DNA of 64,000 bases, from NCBI RefSeq assembly GCF_023101685.1, contig NZ_CP082164.1, positions 4,216,001 through 4,280,000 on the forward strand. Direction: 5' to 3'. The notes below the pieces were generated by a model. The model ran no database searches. It was not told the origin of the DNA and worked only from the letters and a program-made list of their open reading frames with translations. Positions 16,632 through 25,927 of the stretch are shown here, piece by piece. This DNA is from Bradyrhizobium sp. 186. Lineage in GTDB: Bacteria > Pseudomonadota > Alphaproteobacteria > Rhizobiales > Xanthobacteraceae. The position numbers and the translations under genes are program-made. How positions within the stretch are numbered: position 1 is the stretch's first letter; every line of letters begins with the position of its first letter.

Positions 16632-18179
16632 TCAGGAGCGCTTCGGCGCGGCGGCGCCGAGCGAGACCATGTCGAGGCGGAATACCGATCCGCGTGGGTG
16701 CAGCACGTAGCCGTCGACGTAGGAGCGTTGTGCCGCGAGCAGGTCGAAGAATGCCGAAATCACCGAGGGGACGCCGGCGTTCATCATGTCCTGTGCCTTG
16801 GCGTAGAGTGCCGTGCGCTTCGCTTCATCGGTCTCGACGCGGGCTGCATTGATGACTGCGTCGAAGTCCGCGTTGTTCCAGCGAGTCTCGTTCCAGGCCG
16901 CGTTTGACGTGTAGAGCAGGTTGAAGATGGCGTCGGCGGTCGGCTGCATGTTGTAGAAGCCGACGTAGAAATTGCCTTTCTTCCAGACCTGGTCGAGATA
17001 GGTGGCATGCGGCATGGTCTGCACGTTGATGCGGAAGCCGGCTGCGGCCGCCATCTCGCGGACCGCGACGCCGAGCTGTGTGCGGGTTGATGGTTTGTCG
17101 GATGCGACCAGCGTCAAATCGATGCCGTTGGGATAGCCCGCGTCGGCCAGGAGCTTCTTCGCCTTGGCGATGTCGGGCTTCTTCAGCGGAATGTTCTTGT
17201 AGAAGTGGTAGGCGGAGCTCAACGGCGTGTCGTTGCCGGGCGTGCCATAGCCGCCCGCGACGAAGCCCACGGTTGCCTCGCGATCCACCGCCAATGCCAG
17301 GGCCTGGCGAACGCGCACGTCGTTGAACGGCTTCTGGTCGCATCCGAGATTGATATTGAGGAATTGGCCGGATGGGGTGCGTAGGGCCTTGACGCCATCG
17401 GCCTTGACGAGGCGTTCATATTCGCCTGGCGCGGTCGTGAGCAGCAAATCGATATCACCGGAAATCATTGCGGACGCTTCGGCGGTGCGGTCCGGATAGA
17501 CGAGCAACTCGATGCGGTCGAGGTAGGGCCGCACCGGATCATAGTAAGCAGGATTACGTTCGACGACGATCCGGCGATCGGGTTCGTAGGACGCCAGCTT
17601 GAATGGGCCGGTGCCGTTGGCGGTGGTCGAAAGGCTCGCGAAGTCGCCGGCGATGACCTTGGCCGGAACGATGCGCGCGTTGAGATAGGTGAGTGCCACT
17701 GGCAGGTCGGCATAGGCGCCCGTGAGCGTGAACTTGACGGTCAGCGGATCGACCGCGGCAACTTCCTTGATCGGGCCGACATTGGTGCGGCCGGGGGAAG
17801 CGGTCTTCGGGTCGAGGATGGCAGTGATGGTGGCGACGACATCGTCGGCGGTCAGTGGCGAACCGTCGTGAAACGTCACGCTCGGGCGCAGCTTGAAGGT
17901 CCATTCCGTCAGTGTCGCGTTCGGCTCCCACGAGATCGCAAGGTCCGGCTCGACGGTCATGTCCGGCTTCAGCCGGGTGAGGTTGGAGTAGAGCAGTTCG
18001 GTGACGAGATATTCCGGGTTCACGCGCGCCAGCATCGGATGGATGACCGATGCTGCCTGGTCGACCGACATCCGGAGCACGCCGCCGCGCTTCGGGGCTT
18101 CGGCGAAGGCGATCCTGGGCAGACCGGCGAGGCCGATCGCGGTTCCCGCAAGGAAAAGACGGCGACTGACGGACAGCAT
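16632..18179 (-). CDS. Peptide-type ABC transporter substrate-binding protein (SBP family 5)
   Basis: A 515-residue periplasmic binding protein. The N-terminus carries a Tat-like signal (SRRLFLAGTAIGLAG) ending near AFAEAPKR. Family-5 features include the WTFKLRPSVTFHDGSPL segment and DLLLTTAPGEYERL. These proteins bind dipeptides, opines, glutathione and similar ligands. It heads the importer genes and follows the M20 peptidase at 18198 by 18 bp, so substrates are probably cleaved by the linked peptidases. Confidence 0.92.
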   Translation of the reverse strand: MLSVSRRLFLAGTAIGLAGLPRIAFAEAPKRGGVLRMSVDQAASVIHPMLARVNPEYLVTELLYSNLTRLKPDMTVEPDLAISWEPNATLTEWTFKLRPSVTFHDGSPLTADDVVATITAILDPKTASPGRTNVGPIKEVAAVDPLTVKFTLTGAYADLPVALTYLNARIVPAKVIAGDFASLSTTANGTGPFKLASYEPDRRIVVERNPAYYDPVRPYLDRIELLVYPDRTAEASAMISGDIDLLLTTAPGEYERLVKADGVKALRTPSGQFLNINLGCDQKPFNDVRVRQALALAVDREATVGFVAGGYGTPGNDTPLSSAYHFYKNIPLKKPDIAKAKKLLADAGYPNGIDLTLVASDKPSTRTQLGVAVREMAAAAGFRINVQTMPHATYLDQVWKKGNFYVGFYNMQPTADAIFNLLYTSNAAWNETRWNNADFDAVINAARVETDEAKRTALYAKAQDMMNAGVPSVISAFFDLLAAQRSYVDGYVLHPRGSVFRLDMVSLGAAAPKRS

Positions 18180-18197
18180 AGATGCGTGCTCCTTGAG

Positions 18198-19514
18198 TTA
18201 GCGGGCGGCGAGTGTTTCGGGAGACAGATCGGGACGGAAGTCGGCGTACAGATAGGCAAGGACCGATTTCGCCAGCGCGACAATGTCGGTGAGCGTCGTG
18301 AATTCGCCGGGCGCGTGAACGTGGCTTTCCGGCCGGCCGAGGCCGGTCAGCAGGATCTCCTGCATTCCGGTCTGTTGCACCCAGCCGAAATCAGAACAGC
18401 TGGTCGCACCCCATTTAGCGAAATCGTCCGGTGCGTATCCGAATCCGACCGACAGCGCCTCCTTCCAGCGCGCCCAGTGCGGGCCTGTCGGATCGGATGT
18501 CGGCATGAGGTGACCGGTCAGAACCACGTCGACGTCAGCTCCGGGAGCCGCTGCAAAGACGGCGTTCTCGATTTCGGCACGCGCGGCCTGAAAGTCTTCC
18601 TCCGGCGCATAGCGCCGACAGACGAGAACTTCAAAGAGCGATGGAGTCTGACCGCCGCATTGGCCGCCATGGGCTGCGGAAATATCGAGCTGGGCTGCGA
18701 GCGGATGCATCGCATGCGGCGACGCAGGCAGGGTGGACGTCCGCGCGGCGATTTCTGGTTTCAATGCTGCGAGCGCATTGAGGATCGGCAGTGCGACCTC
18801 GATAGCGTTGGCGCTTGAGCCGGCGGTCCCGGCTTCGCTTGCGTGAACCGTCCTGCCGCGGATGCGCACCAGAAGCGTGAAGAGGCCAAAGCAGCCGGCC
18901 CAGATGCGCGGCGCCGCGGCACCATTGAAGTTGAGAATGTGGCCTTCGAGCAAACCCTGCTCCGCCAGATAGCGCACGCCGGGATAGAGTCCGCCTTCTT
19001 CGTCGGTGCAAAGCAGCAGCATCGGGTCGTAGCCGAGTGGAAGGCCGATCGTGTCGGCGGCGCGCAGCGCGAGCAGCACGGCCGCGATAGTGCCCTTCAT
19101 GTCGGCGGCGCCGAGGCCGATTAGGCTATCGCCGTCGCGCGTCAACTGGAACGGATTGGTGCTCCACCCGGGCGCTGCCGGTACGGTGTCGACATGAAAA
19201 TACAGCCCGAGCACCGGCTTGTCCGAGCGGCGGCGCGCGATGAGATTGGTTCTGCGCCCTTGCGCCGGGCCGCACGCCACGCGCCACAAATGTTCGGGGA
19301 CATCGACGCGTTGACAGTCCAGGCCGAGCGCTGCAACAGCGCTCTCCATCAAGCCGGCAAACGCTTCGTATCCCGCGCCGGGCGGGAAAGTCGTGTCGAT
19401 TGCCACCATCCGCGCAAGATCGTCGATCGCACGTTCGGCTGTGCGCTTGATCTCGGCGAAACCGTCGGCCAGCGTCGGGCTGGCCTGTCCTGGGCCTTGC
19501 AGTGGAGAAAGCAT
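18198..19514 (-). CDS. M20-family metallopeptidase/deacylase, canonical active site
   Basis: A 438-residue M20 protein with an intact dinuclear zinc site: His107 and Asp109 (LYFHVDTVP), Asp138 (GAADMKGT) and the catalytic Glu172-Glu173 (LLCTDEEGG). Start chosen at MLSPLQGPG (19514) because the preceding open frame runs through the divergent promoter. It is the first gene of the peptide-utilisation operon, transcribed away from the GntR regulator. It likely acts on acylated amino acids or dipeptides. It is distinct from the second, altered M20 protein in the same operon. Confidence 0.9.
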   Translation of the reverse strand: MLSPLQGPGQASPTLADGFAEIKRTAERAIDDLARMVAIDTTFPPGAGYEAFAGLMESAVAALGLDCQRVDVPEHLWRVACGPAQGRRTNLIARRRSDKPVLGLYFHVDTVPAAPGWSTNPFQLTRDGDSLIGLGAADMKGTIAAVLLALRAADTIGLPLGYDPMLLLCTDEEGGLYPGVRYLAEQGLLEGHILNFNGAAAPRIWAGCFGLFTLLVRIRGRTVHASEAGTAGSSANAIEVALPILNALAALKPEIAARTSTLPASPHAMHPLAAQLDISAAHGGQCGGQTPSLFEVLVCRRYAPEEDFQAARAEIENAVFAAAPGADVDVVLTGHLMPTSDPTGPHWARWKEALSVGFGYAPDDFAKWGATSCSDFGWVQQTGMQEILLTGLGRPESHVHAPGEFTTLTDIVALAKSVLAYLYADFRPDLSPETLAAR

Positions 19515-19527
19515 TTGCAGCGGCTCA

Positions 19528-19548
19528 TTTCTATATTCTATAAAGAAA
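19528..19548. promoter_or_regulatory. Candidate GntR operator / divergent promoter
   Basis: TTTCTATA-TTCTA-TAAAGAAA is an AT-rich imperfect inverted repeat (7 of 8 arm positions match) located 13 bp from the M20 start and about 45 bp from the regulator start. A GntR repressor binding here could control both directions. Confidence 0.45.
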
Positions 19549-19591
19549 TAGGCGAAGCCGATTGCTGTCAATTCCAAAGAATGAGGCAGGC

Positions 19592-20353
19592 GTGACCGGT
19601 AAACAGGCAGAAGCAGCGGCGAGCGGCCCATCTAGCCTGCCGGTTCCGTTGTACGAGCACGTCAAGCGGCAGATCGCCGAGGCGATCCTGGTGGGCGAAG
19701 TGTCTCCGGGCACGGTGCTTCCCGGTGAAGTTGCGCTTGCTGCGCGATACGGCGTTGCGGTCGGCACCATCCGCCGGGCGCTCGCGGACCTGACCGCCGA
19801 CGGCATGCTGGTGCGCCGGCGCAAGACCGGGACGGTCGTGACCGGCCGCGCACCGCAACACAGTCTGCGCTTTTTCTTCCAGTATTTCCGACTTCATGGC
19901 GAAGACGGCAGCCTCCAGCGTTCCGTGCCCGAAGTCTTGTCCGTGGTGCTGCGGCCGGCAGATGCAGAGGAGGCGGTGCTCTTCACGGAAGCTGTTGGTG
20001 AGCCGCTGCTCTGTCTTCACCGCATCCGACGTGTTGGCCGCGTGCCGGTAATGCATTCGCGAATACGGCTCATTGCGCGCCGCGTGCCTGATTTCCCGCA
20101 CGAGGCGGCGAACGTGCCTGCACTGCTCTACCTCCATCTGCTCGACGCCTACGGCATTCGCATTGCAGCGATACGCGAGAAGCTCTTGGCAGAGCTAGCC
20201 GACAAGGAGGACCGGCGTCTACTTGCGCTAGCTTCGCCGAACGCCGTTCTGGTGATCCGCGAGGAGGCGTACGATCAAGCCGGTGCGCTTGCGATCCTGA
20301 GCGAGCACCGCGCCACGACTGTGCATCATCACTACGTGAACGAGATCCGCTAA
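19592..20353 (+). CDS. GntR-family transcriptional regulator with UTRA-type ligand domain
   Basis: A protein of about 253 residues. It has a winged HTH at residues 20-85 (PLYEHVKRQIAEAILVGEV, then GTIRRALADLTADGMLVRR) and a C-terminal UTRA-like domain with the ending TVHHHYVNEI. GTG at 19592 is preferred over an upstream TTG at 19562 because the conserved region starts after it and GAGG precedes it. Divergent from the peptide importer operon, it probably senses an imported peptide or breakdown product. Confidence 0.85.
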   Translation: MTGKQAEAAASGPSSLPVPLYEHVKRQIAEAILVGEVSPGTVLPGEVALAARYGVAVGTIRRALADLTADGMLVRRRKTGTVVTGRAPQHSLRFFFQYFRLHGEDGSLQRSVPEVLSVVLRPADAEEAVLFTEAVGEPLLCLHRIRRVGRVPVMHSRIRLIARRVPDFPHEAANVPALLYLHLLDAYGIRIAAIREKLLAELADKEDRRLLALASPNAVLVIREEAYDQAGALAILSEHRATTVHHHYVNEIR

Positions 20354-20391
20354 CCTGTTTCGAGCCGTTGCCTCGCGCCCCTGACCCCTTC

Positions 20392-21162
20392 CTACTGACC
20401 GACGATCGCGTCGATTTCTTCCTTCAGGAGGGCGCCGTAGTGTTCGAGGACGCTTGGCCTGAGCTTGGCGCAGAGCAGCGTGAAACTGAGCGCGGCGCCC
20501 GGCTTTTCGCCCGGCGTCATGATCGGCAATCCAACTCCGGCAATGCCGGGAATGAGTTCGCCCACATCCACCGCGTAACCGCGGCGGCGGGTGTCGGCGA
20601 TCAGCTGCCGAACCTTGTCCTCGGTGAGGTTGCGATAGGACGCGTAGCGCCCGAGGTTGGCGCGGATGATGTAATCCTGCTCGTCCTCGTCCAGGAAGGC
20701 GAGCATCGCGATCGAGCCGGGGCCTACGCCGAGGGGCACGAAGCCGCCGATCGATCCCGTCAGGGTCGGCACGATGCATTCACCGTCGCGCCGGTCGAGA
20801 CAGACGGAATCGTGGTTGAAGCGAGCCATCAGGTGGGTCGTGTCACCGGTGCGGCGCCTGAGCCGGGACAGCGCGACCTCGCAGCGGCTGATGATGCCGG
20901 GGCCGCGGGCCGCGCGGACACCGTAGATCGCCATGCGTGCACCCAACCTGTAGCGCCGTTTTTTGTCGTCGCGGGCAAGCAGCTTGTGACCGACCAGCGT
21001 GTTGAGGATGCGGTGACAGGTGGCGGTGTTGAGCCCGGAGCGGGCCGCCAAGTCCTTGAGCGATAGGCCCTCGACGCCGCCATCGGCGACGAGATCCAGC
21101 AGGATGACGGCCCGGTCGAGCAACTGGGCTCCACCGGAGGGCGGTTGGGCGATCGCCGGCAT
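20392..21162 (-). CDS. IclR-family transcriptional regulator
   Basis: A 256-residue regulator. The N-terminal winged HTH spans residues 12-70 (LSLKDLAARSGLNTATCHRI), and a C-terminal IclR effector domain includes GFVPLGVGPGSIAMLAF and GIAGVGLPI. It lies convergent to the GntR gene and divergent from the polar amino-acid importer at 21361, which it probably regulates through the 198-bp intergenic region. Confidence 0.9.
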   Translation of the reverse strand: MPAIAQPPSGGAQLLDRAVILLDLVADGGVEGLSLKDLAARSGLNTATCHRILNTLVGHKLLARDDKKRRYRLGARMAIYGVRAARGPGIISRCEVALSRLRRRTGDTTHLMARFNHDSVCLDRRDGECIVPTLTGSIGGFVPLGVGPGSIAMLAFLDEDEQDYIIRANLGRYASYRNLTEDKVRQLIADTRRRGYAVDVGELIPGIAGVGLPIMTPGEKPGAALSFTLLCAKLRPSVLEHYGALLKEEIDAIVGQ

Positions 21163-21360
21163 GGAATCTCACATTATGAAAAAAGAGACCTCAGCAACTT
21201 GTACATTGAGAGAGATGTGTCTCCAATGATGAAAATTAGGTCGCTTGAGAAGGGTGCATATTTTTTGAGCGAGCTGATTTCTGCATTCGCAAAAAGCTGA
21301 TGGCCGACGCGGCGCTGCGGTAGCAGCGCCGGAGGGCTGTGATTTTTCCAGAGGAACAGG
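21163..21360. promoter_or_regulatory. Divergent iclR / amino-acid importer promoter region
   Basis: An AT-rich stretch unlike its surroundings. ATGAAAA occurs at 21176 and again near 21230, within TTATGAAAAA and TGATGAAAATT. These are candidate regulator contacts for the IclR protein; exact promoter boxes are not assignable. Confidence 0.35.
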
Positions 21361-22191
21361 ATGACAGGCTTCAAAAGGATGATGGGCGTTTCCGCCCTTG
21401 CGCTCGCTGCCTTCCTTGTTGGTAGCGCCGCCCTGGCGGGCACGCTTGAGAACGTCAAGGCGCGCGGCAAGCTCGTGGTCGGCGTGAAGAATGACTACGC
21501 GCCCTATGGCTATCTGAACGACAAGGGTGACGTCGTCGGCTTCGAGGTATCGCTTGCCAAGTACGTTGCCAAGGAGCTCCTTGGCTCCGAGGACAAGATC
21601 GAGCTCGTGCCCGTCGTCGCTTCCAATCGCATCGAATTCCTGACTGCCGGCCGCATCGATGCGATCTTCGCCACGCTCGGCGTCACTGCCGAGCGCACCA
21701 AGGTCATCGACTTCACGACGGAATACGTTTCAGCTGCCGGCCCGTCCGTGCTGATGGCCAAGGAAGCGACGATCTCCAAGTGGGAAGAGCTGAAGGGCAA
21801 GTCGATCTGCGGCATCCAGGGCTCCTACTACAACAAGAAAATGACCGAGGAGTTTGGCATCAATCTCGTGGCCTTCAAGACCCAGCCGGAAGCCTATCGC
21901 GCGCTGAAAGACAATCGTTGCATCGGCTTCGTCTTTGACGACATGACGCTTCAGCAGAAGCTCAAGGAGCCCGATTGGGCGAGCTACAAGATCGCGGTGG
22001 CACCCTATGAATTGCTGCCGATGGCGGGCGGCCTCCGCAAGGGTGACACAGAATTCCACGAAGCCGTCGACAAGGCCATCGGGAAGGCCGAGGCCGAAGG
22101 CAAGCTGATCGCGTGGGAGACCGAGTTCGGCATGCCGCACTCCGACTATATTGCCGCGCGGGCAAAGGCTGCGGTTGCGAAGAAGAACTGA
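21361..22191 (+). CDS. Polar amino-acid ABC transporter substrate-binding protein
   Basis: A 276-residue periplasmic protein of family 3. It has a signal peptide to about residue 25 (ALAAFLVGSAALAG), followed by GKLVVGVKNDYAPYGYLNDK, the typical first strand and ligand loop. The stretch GRIDAIFATLGVTAERTK matches the family motif. A GAGGAAC ribosome site precedes the ATG. It is the first gene of a four-gene importer; Asp/Glu-type or modified amino acids are plausible ligands given the oxidases downstream. Confidence 0.92.
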   Translation: MTGFKRMMGVSALALAAFLVGSAALAGTLENVKARGKLVVGVKNDYAPYGYLNDKGDVVGFEVSLAKYVAKELLGSEDKIELVPVVASNRIEFLTAGRIDAIFATLGVTAERTKVIDFTTEYVSAAGPSVLMAKEATISKWEELKGKSICGIQGSYYNKKMTEEFGINLVAFKTQPEAYRALKDNRCIGFVFDDMTLQQKLKEPDWASYKIAVAPYELLPMAGGLRKGDTEFHEAVDKAIGKAEAEGKLIAWETEFGMPHSDYIAARAKAAVAKKN

Positions 22192-22209
22192 CGGACACGG
22201 AGCGGCCTT

Positions 22210-22926
22210 TTGTTCGGTCTCGACTATTCGTGGCTCGCGGATCCTGCGTACCAGCAATGGCTGCTTACCGGTGTCGTCAACACGCTGAAGCTGGCGGTGC
22301 TCTCATCGAGCGCCGCCATCCTCATCGGCATGCTCGGGGCTCTCGGGCTCACGCTGCGGATTTTCTGGCTCGATGCCCTGATCGAGTTGTTCGTAGAGGT
22401 GTTCCGCAACACGCCGCCGCTGTTGCAGATGCTGTTTGCCTATTTCACCCTCTCAACCCTCGGCCTCAGGGTGACCGATCCGTCGACGGGACTGTCGGTT
22501 CCGCTTCTCAGTGCCTTTGCCTGTGCTGCGATTTCGCTCAGTCTCTTCGGCGGGGCGCTGGCTATCGAGGCCTTCCGCTCGGGCATCGAAACCATGCCGC
22601 GGTCGATCATCGACGCGGCGCGGTCACTCGGTTACGGCCGATGGGCCCGCTTCTGGCGCATCGAGGCGCCGATCGCCACCCGCATCTGCCTGCCGGGACT
22701 GACGAACATCCTGACCAACCTCTTCAAGACGACGTCGCAGGCATCCGTCATCACTGTGCCGGAACTGATGTACTACGCGGGACAGATCTACAATGACACG
22801 TTTCGCACGCTGGAGGTGATGATCCTGGTCCTCCTCATATACGTGGTGCTGGTGTCCATTCTCACATTTGCAATGGCGAGGCTCGAAGCCTTCATGGCCT
22901 TCCCAGGTTACGGGAGGGTGCATTGA
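22210..22926 (+). CDS. Polar amino-acid ABC transporter permease 1 (HisM/GltK type)
   Basis: A 238-residue permease with a TTG start, 18 bp after the binding-protein stop. Membrane segments and the conserved VFRNTPPLLQMLFAYF and EAFRSGIETMPRSIIDAARSLG (EAA) regions identify the HisMQ/GlnP family. The end overlaps the next permease gene by 4 bp. Confidence 0.92.
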   Translation: MFGLDYSWLADPAYQQWLLTGVVNTLKLAVLSSSAAILIGMLGALGLTLRIFWLDALIELFVEVFRNTPPLLQMLFAYFTLSTLGLRVTDPSTGLSVPLLSAFACAAISLSLFGGALAIEAFRSGIETMPRSIIDAARSLGYGRWARFWRIEAPIATRICLPGLTNILTNLFKTTSQASVITVPELMYYAGQIYNDTFRTLEVMILVLLIYVVLVSILTFAMARLEAFMAFPGYGRVH

Positions 22927-23741
22927 TCGCGGGCCCCATGCTCTCCTATGAGGGAAAGAAGCGCGCCGTTCTGCTGCTGATCGCCTTTGGCGTAGTCATC
23001 TGGATCGGGGGCGATGCCGCGGCGGGCGGCTCGGCGCACTGGAGCCGCGTGCTGGTGCGGCTTCCTCTGCTTCTCACCGGCTCGGCGTCCGGCTGGCCGA
23101 TCACGGGCGGTTTTGTCCTCAATATCATTCTCTCGCTCGCCTCCATGGCACTGGCGACGGCGCTCGGTACGATCATGGGTCTTGCGACGCTCGCCAGGTT
23201 CGGACCGATCCGAGTCCCGTCCTTTCTGCTGATGAATTTCCTGCGCAATTCACCGTGGCTCGTTCTGCTTTTTGCAACGCTCTATTTCCTGCCGTTCGAG
23301 ATGCACGTCTTCGGCACGACCATTCCGTTCCCGCCATTCGTGAAGGCCGTGATTGGCCTTGCGTTGCCGACGGCGGCGAATTTCTCCGAGGTGATCCGGG
23401 GTGCCGTTCAGTCCATTCACAGCGGCCAGTGGGATGCGGCACGTTCGCTCGGCTATGGCACCGGCCAGATCTATCGCCACGTGATCATGCCACAGGCGCT
23501 GAGGCGCATGATCCCAGGCTGGATGAATCTCTACGCGCTGCTGATGATCGCGACAGCGCTCGCCACGGTTACCGGAATCCAGGACGTGCTGACGATTCTG
23601 AACACTTTGCTGGCCATGGAGAACGAGCGGGTGATCGTCTACTTCTATTTGACCATCCTCTTCCTGTTCATCGCCTACTGCTATCCGATCGCTGCCGTCG
23701 CGCGTCGGTGGGAGCGCGCGGTGAAGGGAGAAAGCCTGTGA
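22923..23741 (+). CDS. Polar amino-acid ABC transporter permease 2
   Basis: A 272-residue permease with a TTG start overlapping the preceding stop; an internal ATG at 22938 is an alternative. The NFLRNSPWLVLLFATLYFLP and EVIRGAVQSIHSGQWDAARS regions match the HisMQ family. Its N-terminus has an extra hydrophobic segment relative to permease 1. It overlaps the ATPase gene by GTGA. Confidence 0.92.
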   Translation: MIAGPMLSYEGKKRAVLLLIAFGVVIWIGGDAAAGGSAHWSRVLVRLPLLLTGSASGWPITGGFVLNIILSLASMALATALGTIMGLATLARFGPIRVPSFLLMNFLRNSPWLVLLFATLYFLPFEMHVFGTTIPFPPFVKAVIGLALPTAANFSEVIRGAVQSIHSGQWDAARSLGYGTGQIYRHVIMPQALRRMIPGWMNLYALLMIATALATVTGIQDVLTILNTLLAMENERVIVYFYLTILFLFIAYCYPIAAVARRWERAVKGESL

Positions 23742-24484
23742 ACCGCATCGACGCGCTGATCGAGCTCGATAACGTCCGCAAGTCCTTCGGTGACGTCCCA
23801 GTTCTCAAGGGCATCTCGATGTTCGTGCGGAAGGGCGAGGCAGTCTGCATTATCGGCCCCTCCGGGTCGGGAAAGTCCACCGTTCTGCGGTGCATCAACG
23901 GCCTGATTCCCGTGGACGAAGGCTTTGTCCGGGTCGGCGCACACCGTGTGCATGAAATGAGGTCGGAAAAGCAGATGCGGGCGTTACGCCATCAGGTGGC
24001 GATGGTGTTCCAGCAGTACAATCTCTTTCCGCACCGCACAGCACTGGATAACATCATGATGGCGCCGATCCAGGTCCTCGGACACGATCGCGCCGAAGTC
24101 GAGGAGCGAGCCCGCAAGCTCCTGAAGAAGGTGCGGCTCTCGGAGAAGGCGGACAGCTATCCGGGGCAGCTTTCCGGCGGCCAGCAGCAGCGCGTGGCAA
24201 TCGCCCGCGCACTCGCGATGCAGCCGGAAGTGATCCTGTTCGACGAGGTGACGGCTGCGCTCGATCCCGAAACGGTGAAGGACGTGCTCTTCGCGATCCG
24301 CGAACTGGTGGAGGAAGGCCTCACCTGCATTCTCGTGACTCACGAGATGAAGTTCGCCCGGGAGGTCTCACACCGCGTTTGTTTCACCGATCATGGTCTG
24401 ATCGTGGAGAGTGCGCCTCCTGCAGAACTTTTTGACAATCCGCGAGACCCGCGCACTCGCGAATTCCTCGGTCAGGTTCTCTGA
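23738..24484 (+). CDS. Polar amino-acid ABC transporter ATPase (GlnQ/HisP type)
   Basis: A 248-residue ATPase with Walker A GPSGSGKST, Q-loop VFQQYNLFPH, signature LSGGQQQR, Walker B VILFDEVTAALDPE and H-loop VTHEMKFA. The GTG start at 23738 is embedded in the permease stop; the frame upstream of it is only a shadow of the permease gene. It completes the importer operon. Confidence 0.95.
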   Translation: MNRIDALIELDNVRKSFGDVPVLKGISMFVRKGEAVCIIGPSGSGKSTVLRCINGLIPVDEGFVRVGAHRVHEMRSEKQMRALRHQVAMVFQQYNLFPHRTALDNIMMAPIQVLGHDRAEVEERARKLLKKVRLSEKADSYPGQLSGGQQQRVAIARALAMQPEVILFDEVTAALDPETVKDVLFAIRELVEEGLTCILVTHEMKFAREVSHRVCFTDHGLIVESAPPAELFDNPRDPRTREFLGQVL

Positions 24485-24609
24485 TCGCATCATCGGGGCG
24501 GACGAGTGTCGTCCGGCCCGGTACAGCCGACTCGTCGGGATTGAGCGTGCGCTGCGCGGTGCTGCCATCCCATGTGCAATGAAAGGTGAGCCGGAAGGCC
24601 CAATGCATC

Positions 24610-25926
24610 ATGCCTCGTTTTGACGACATCTACGCCAAGGACTTCAAGGAGACGCCTTACTGGTGGGAGGCCGCGGAACCGGAGACCGATCTCGATCCGA
24701 TGCCGGAGCGAGCCGACGTCGTGGTCATTGGCTCGGGCTATGCCGGGTTGAATGCGGCGACCCATCTGGCGCGCGCCGGGCGCTCCGTCGTCGTCATCGA
24801 CGGTGACCGGATCGGGGAGGGAGCCTCGACGCGTTCGGGCGGCATGGTGTCGAGTGGCCAGAAGCTGGTGGTTGGTGGCGCGATCAAGGGGATCGATCCG
24901 GCGCTCTTCTTGCGCCTGATCGGCGAGAGCAACGAGAGCTTCGATTATCTGAAGATGCTGGTCGAGACGGAGAAGCTGGATGCGGGTCTTGCGCTCACCG
25001 GCCGCTTTTTCGGCGCCCACGCCGCGGGCGATTACGAAACTCTGAAGCGGCATGGCACGCTGCTGGCGGAAAAGACGGGTGTGACCGTGCATTTCCTCGA
25101 TCCCGCGCATCAGCGGGTGGCGATCGGTTCGGACTACTATCATGGCGGCATGGTGATCGATGAATATGGCGGCCTGCATCCGGGCAAGTATCACAAGGCG
25201 CTGCGTGACCGGGCGCGCGCCGCTGGCGTCATGCTGCGCTCGCATGCGCGTGCGGGTGTCGTACAGGATGGTGCGAGCGGAGAGAAAGTCGTGCCGACCG
25301 CTCGAGGCAACATTCGGGCTGCCCACGTCGTCGCAACCACAAACGGTTACACCGCCGCCGATGCGACACCGAGCCTCGCCAGCCGCATCGTGCCGGTCAA
25401 GAGCTATCAGATTGCCACCGCGCCGCTGCCGGCCGATCTCTTGGCCGAGCTCATTCCGCAGGCCCGCATGGTGTCCGACACGCGCCGTGATTTGATCTAC
25501 GCCAGGCCGTCGCCTGACGGGACGCGGCTTCTGTTCGGTTCACGCCCGGGCATCTTCGACATGCCCGACAAGCTTGCCGCGAAGCGGCTTTATGCGCGCA
25601 TGCTGGCCGTTTGGCCGCAGCTTGCGGGCGTGAAGATCACTCATGCCTGGAGCGGGCGCGTGGCCATGACCGTCGACAAGATCGCCCATCTCGGCGCCCG
25701 CGACGGCGCAGATTTCGCGGCTGGTTGCAACGGCAACGGCGTCGCGCTGATGACCTTTCTCGGCTACCAGACAGCGCGCAAAATTCTCGGCGAGCAGAAT
25801 ATCCCTTCGGCCTTCGACCGCGAGACATTCGCAGCCGTGCCCTTCTATTCGGGCAAGCCGTGGTTCGTGCCGCTCTTTGCCGGCTGGTATTGCCTGCGCG
25901 ATTTCCTCGACCGTCCGGGACGCTGA
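24610..25926 (+). CDS. FAD-dependent amine/amino-acid oxidoreductase (DAO family, PuuB-like)
   Basis: A 438-residue flavoprotein. The N-terminal YAKDFKETPYWWEAA segment and dinucleotide fold VVVIGSGYAGLNAATHL (about residues 37-53) are typical of DAO-type enzymes such as gamma-glutamylputrescine oxidase. The C-terminal GCNGNGVALM motif closes the FAD site. ATG at 24610 follows GGAAGG; the frame extends upstream but without homology. It lies 125 bp after the importer ATPase and probably oxidises the imported compound or a derivative. The substrate is not assignable. Confidence 0.88.
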   Translation: MPRFDDIYAKDFKETPYWWEAAEPETDLDPMPERADVVVIGSGYAGLNAATHLARAGRSVVVIDGDRIGEGASTRSGGMVSSGQKLVVGGAIKGIDPALFLRLIGESNESFDYLKMLVETEKLDAGLALTGRFFGAHAAGDYETLKRHGTLLAEKTGVTVHFLDPAHQRVAIGSDYYHGGMVIDEYGGLHPGKYHKALRDRARAAGVMLRSHARAGVVQDGASGEKVVPTARGNIRAAHVVATTNGYTAADATPSLASRIVPVKSYQIATAPLPADLLAELIPQARMVSDTRRDLIYARPSPDGTRLLFGSRPGIFDMPDKLAAKRLYARMLAVWPQLAGVKITHAWSGRVAMTVDKIAHLGARDGADFAAGCNGNGVALMTFLGYQTARKILGEQNIPSAFDRETFAAVPFYSGKPWFVPLFAGWYCLRDFLDRPGR

Positions 25927-25927
25927 A

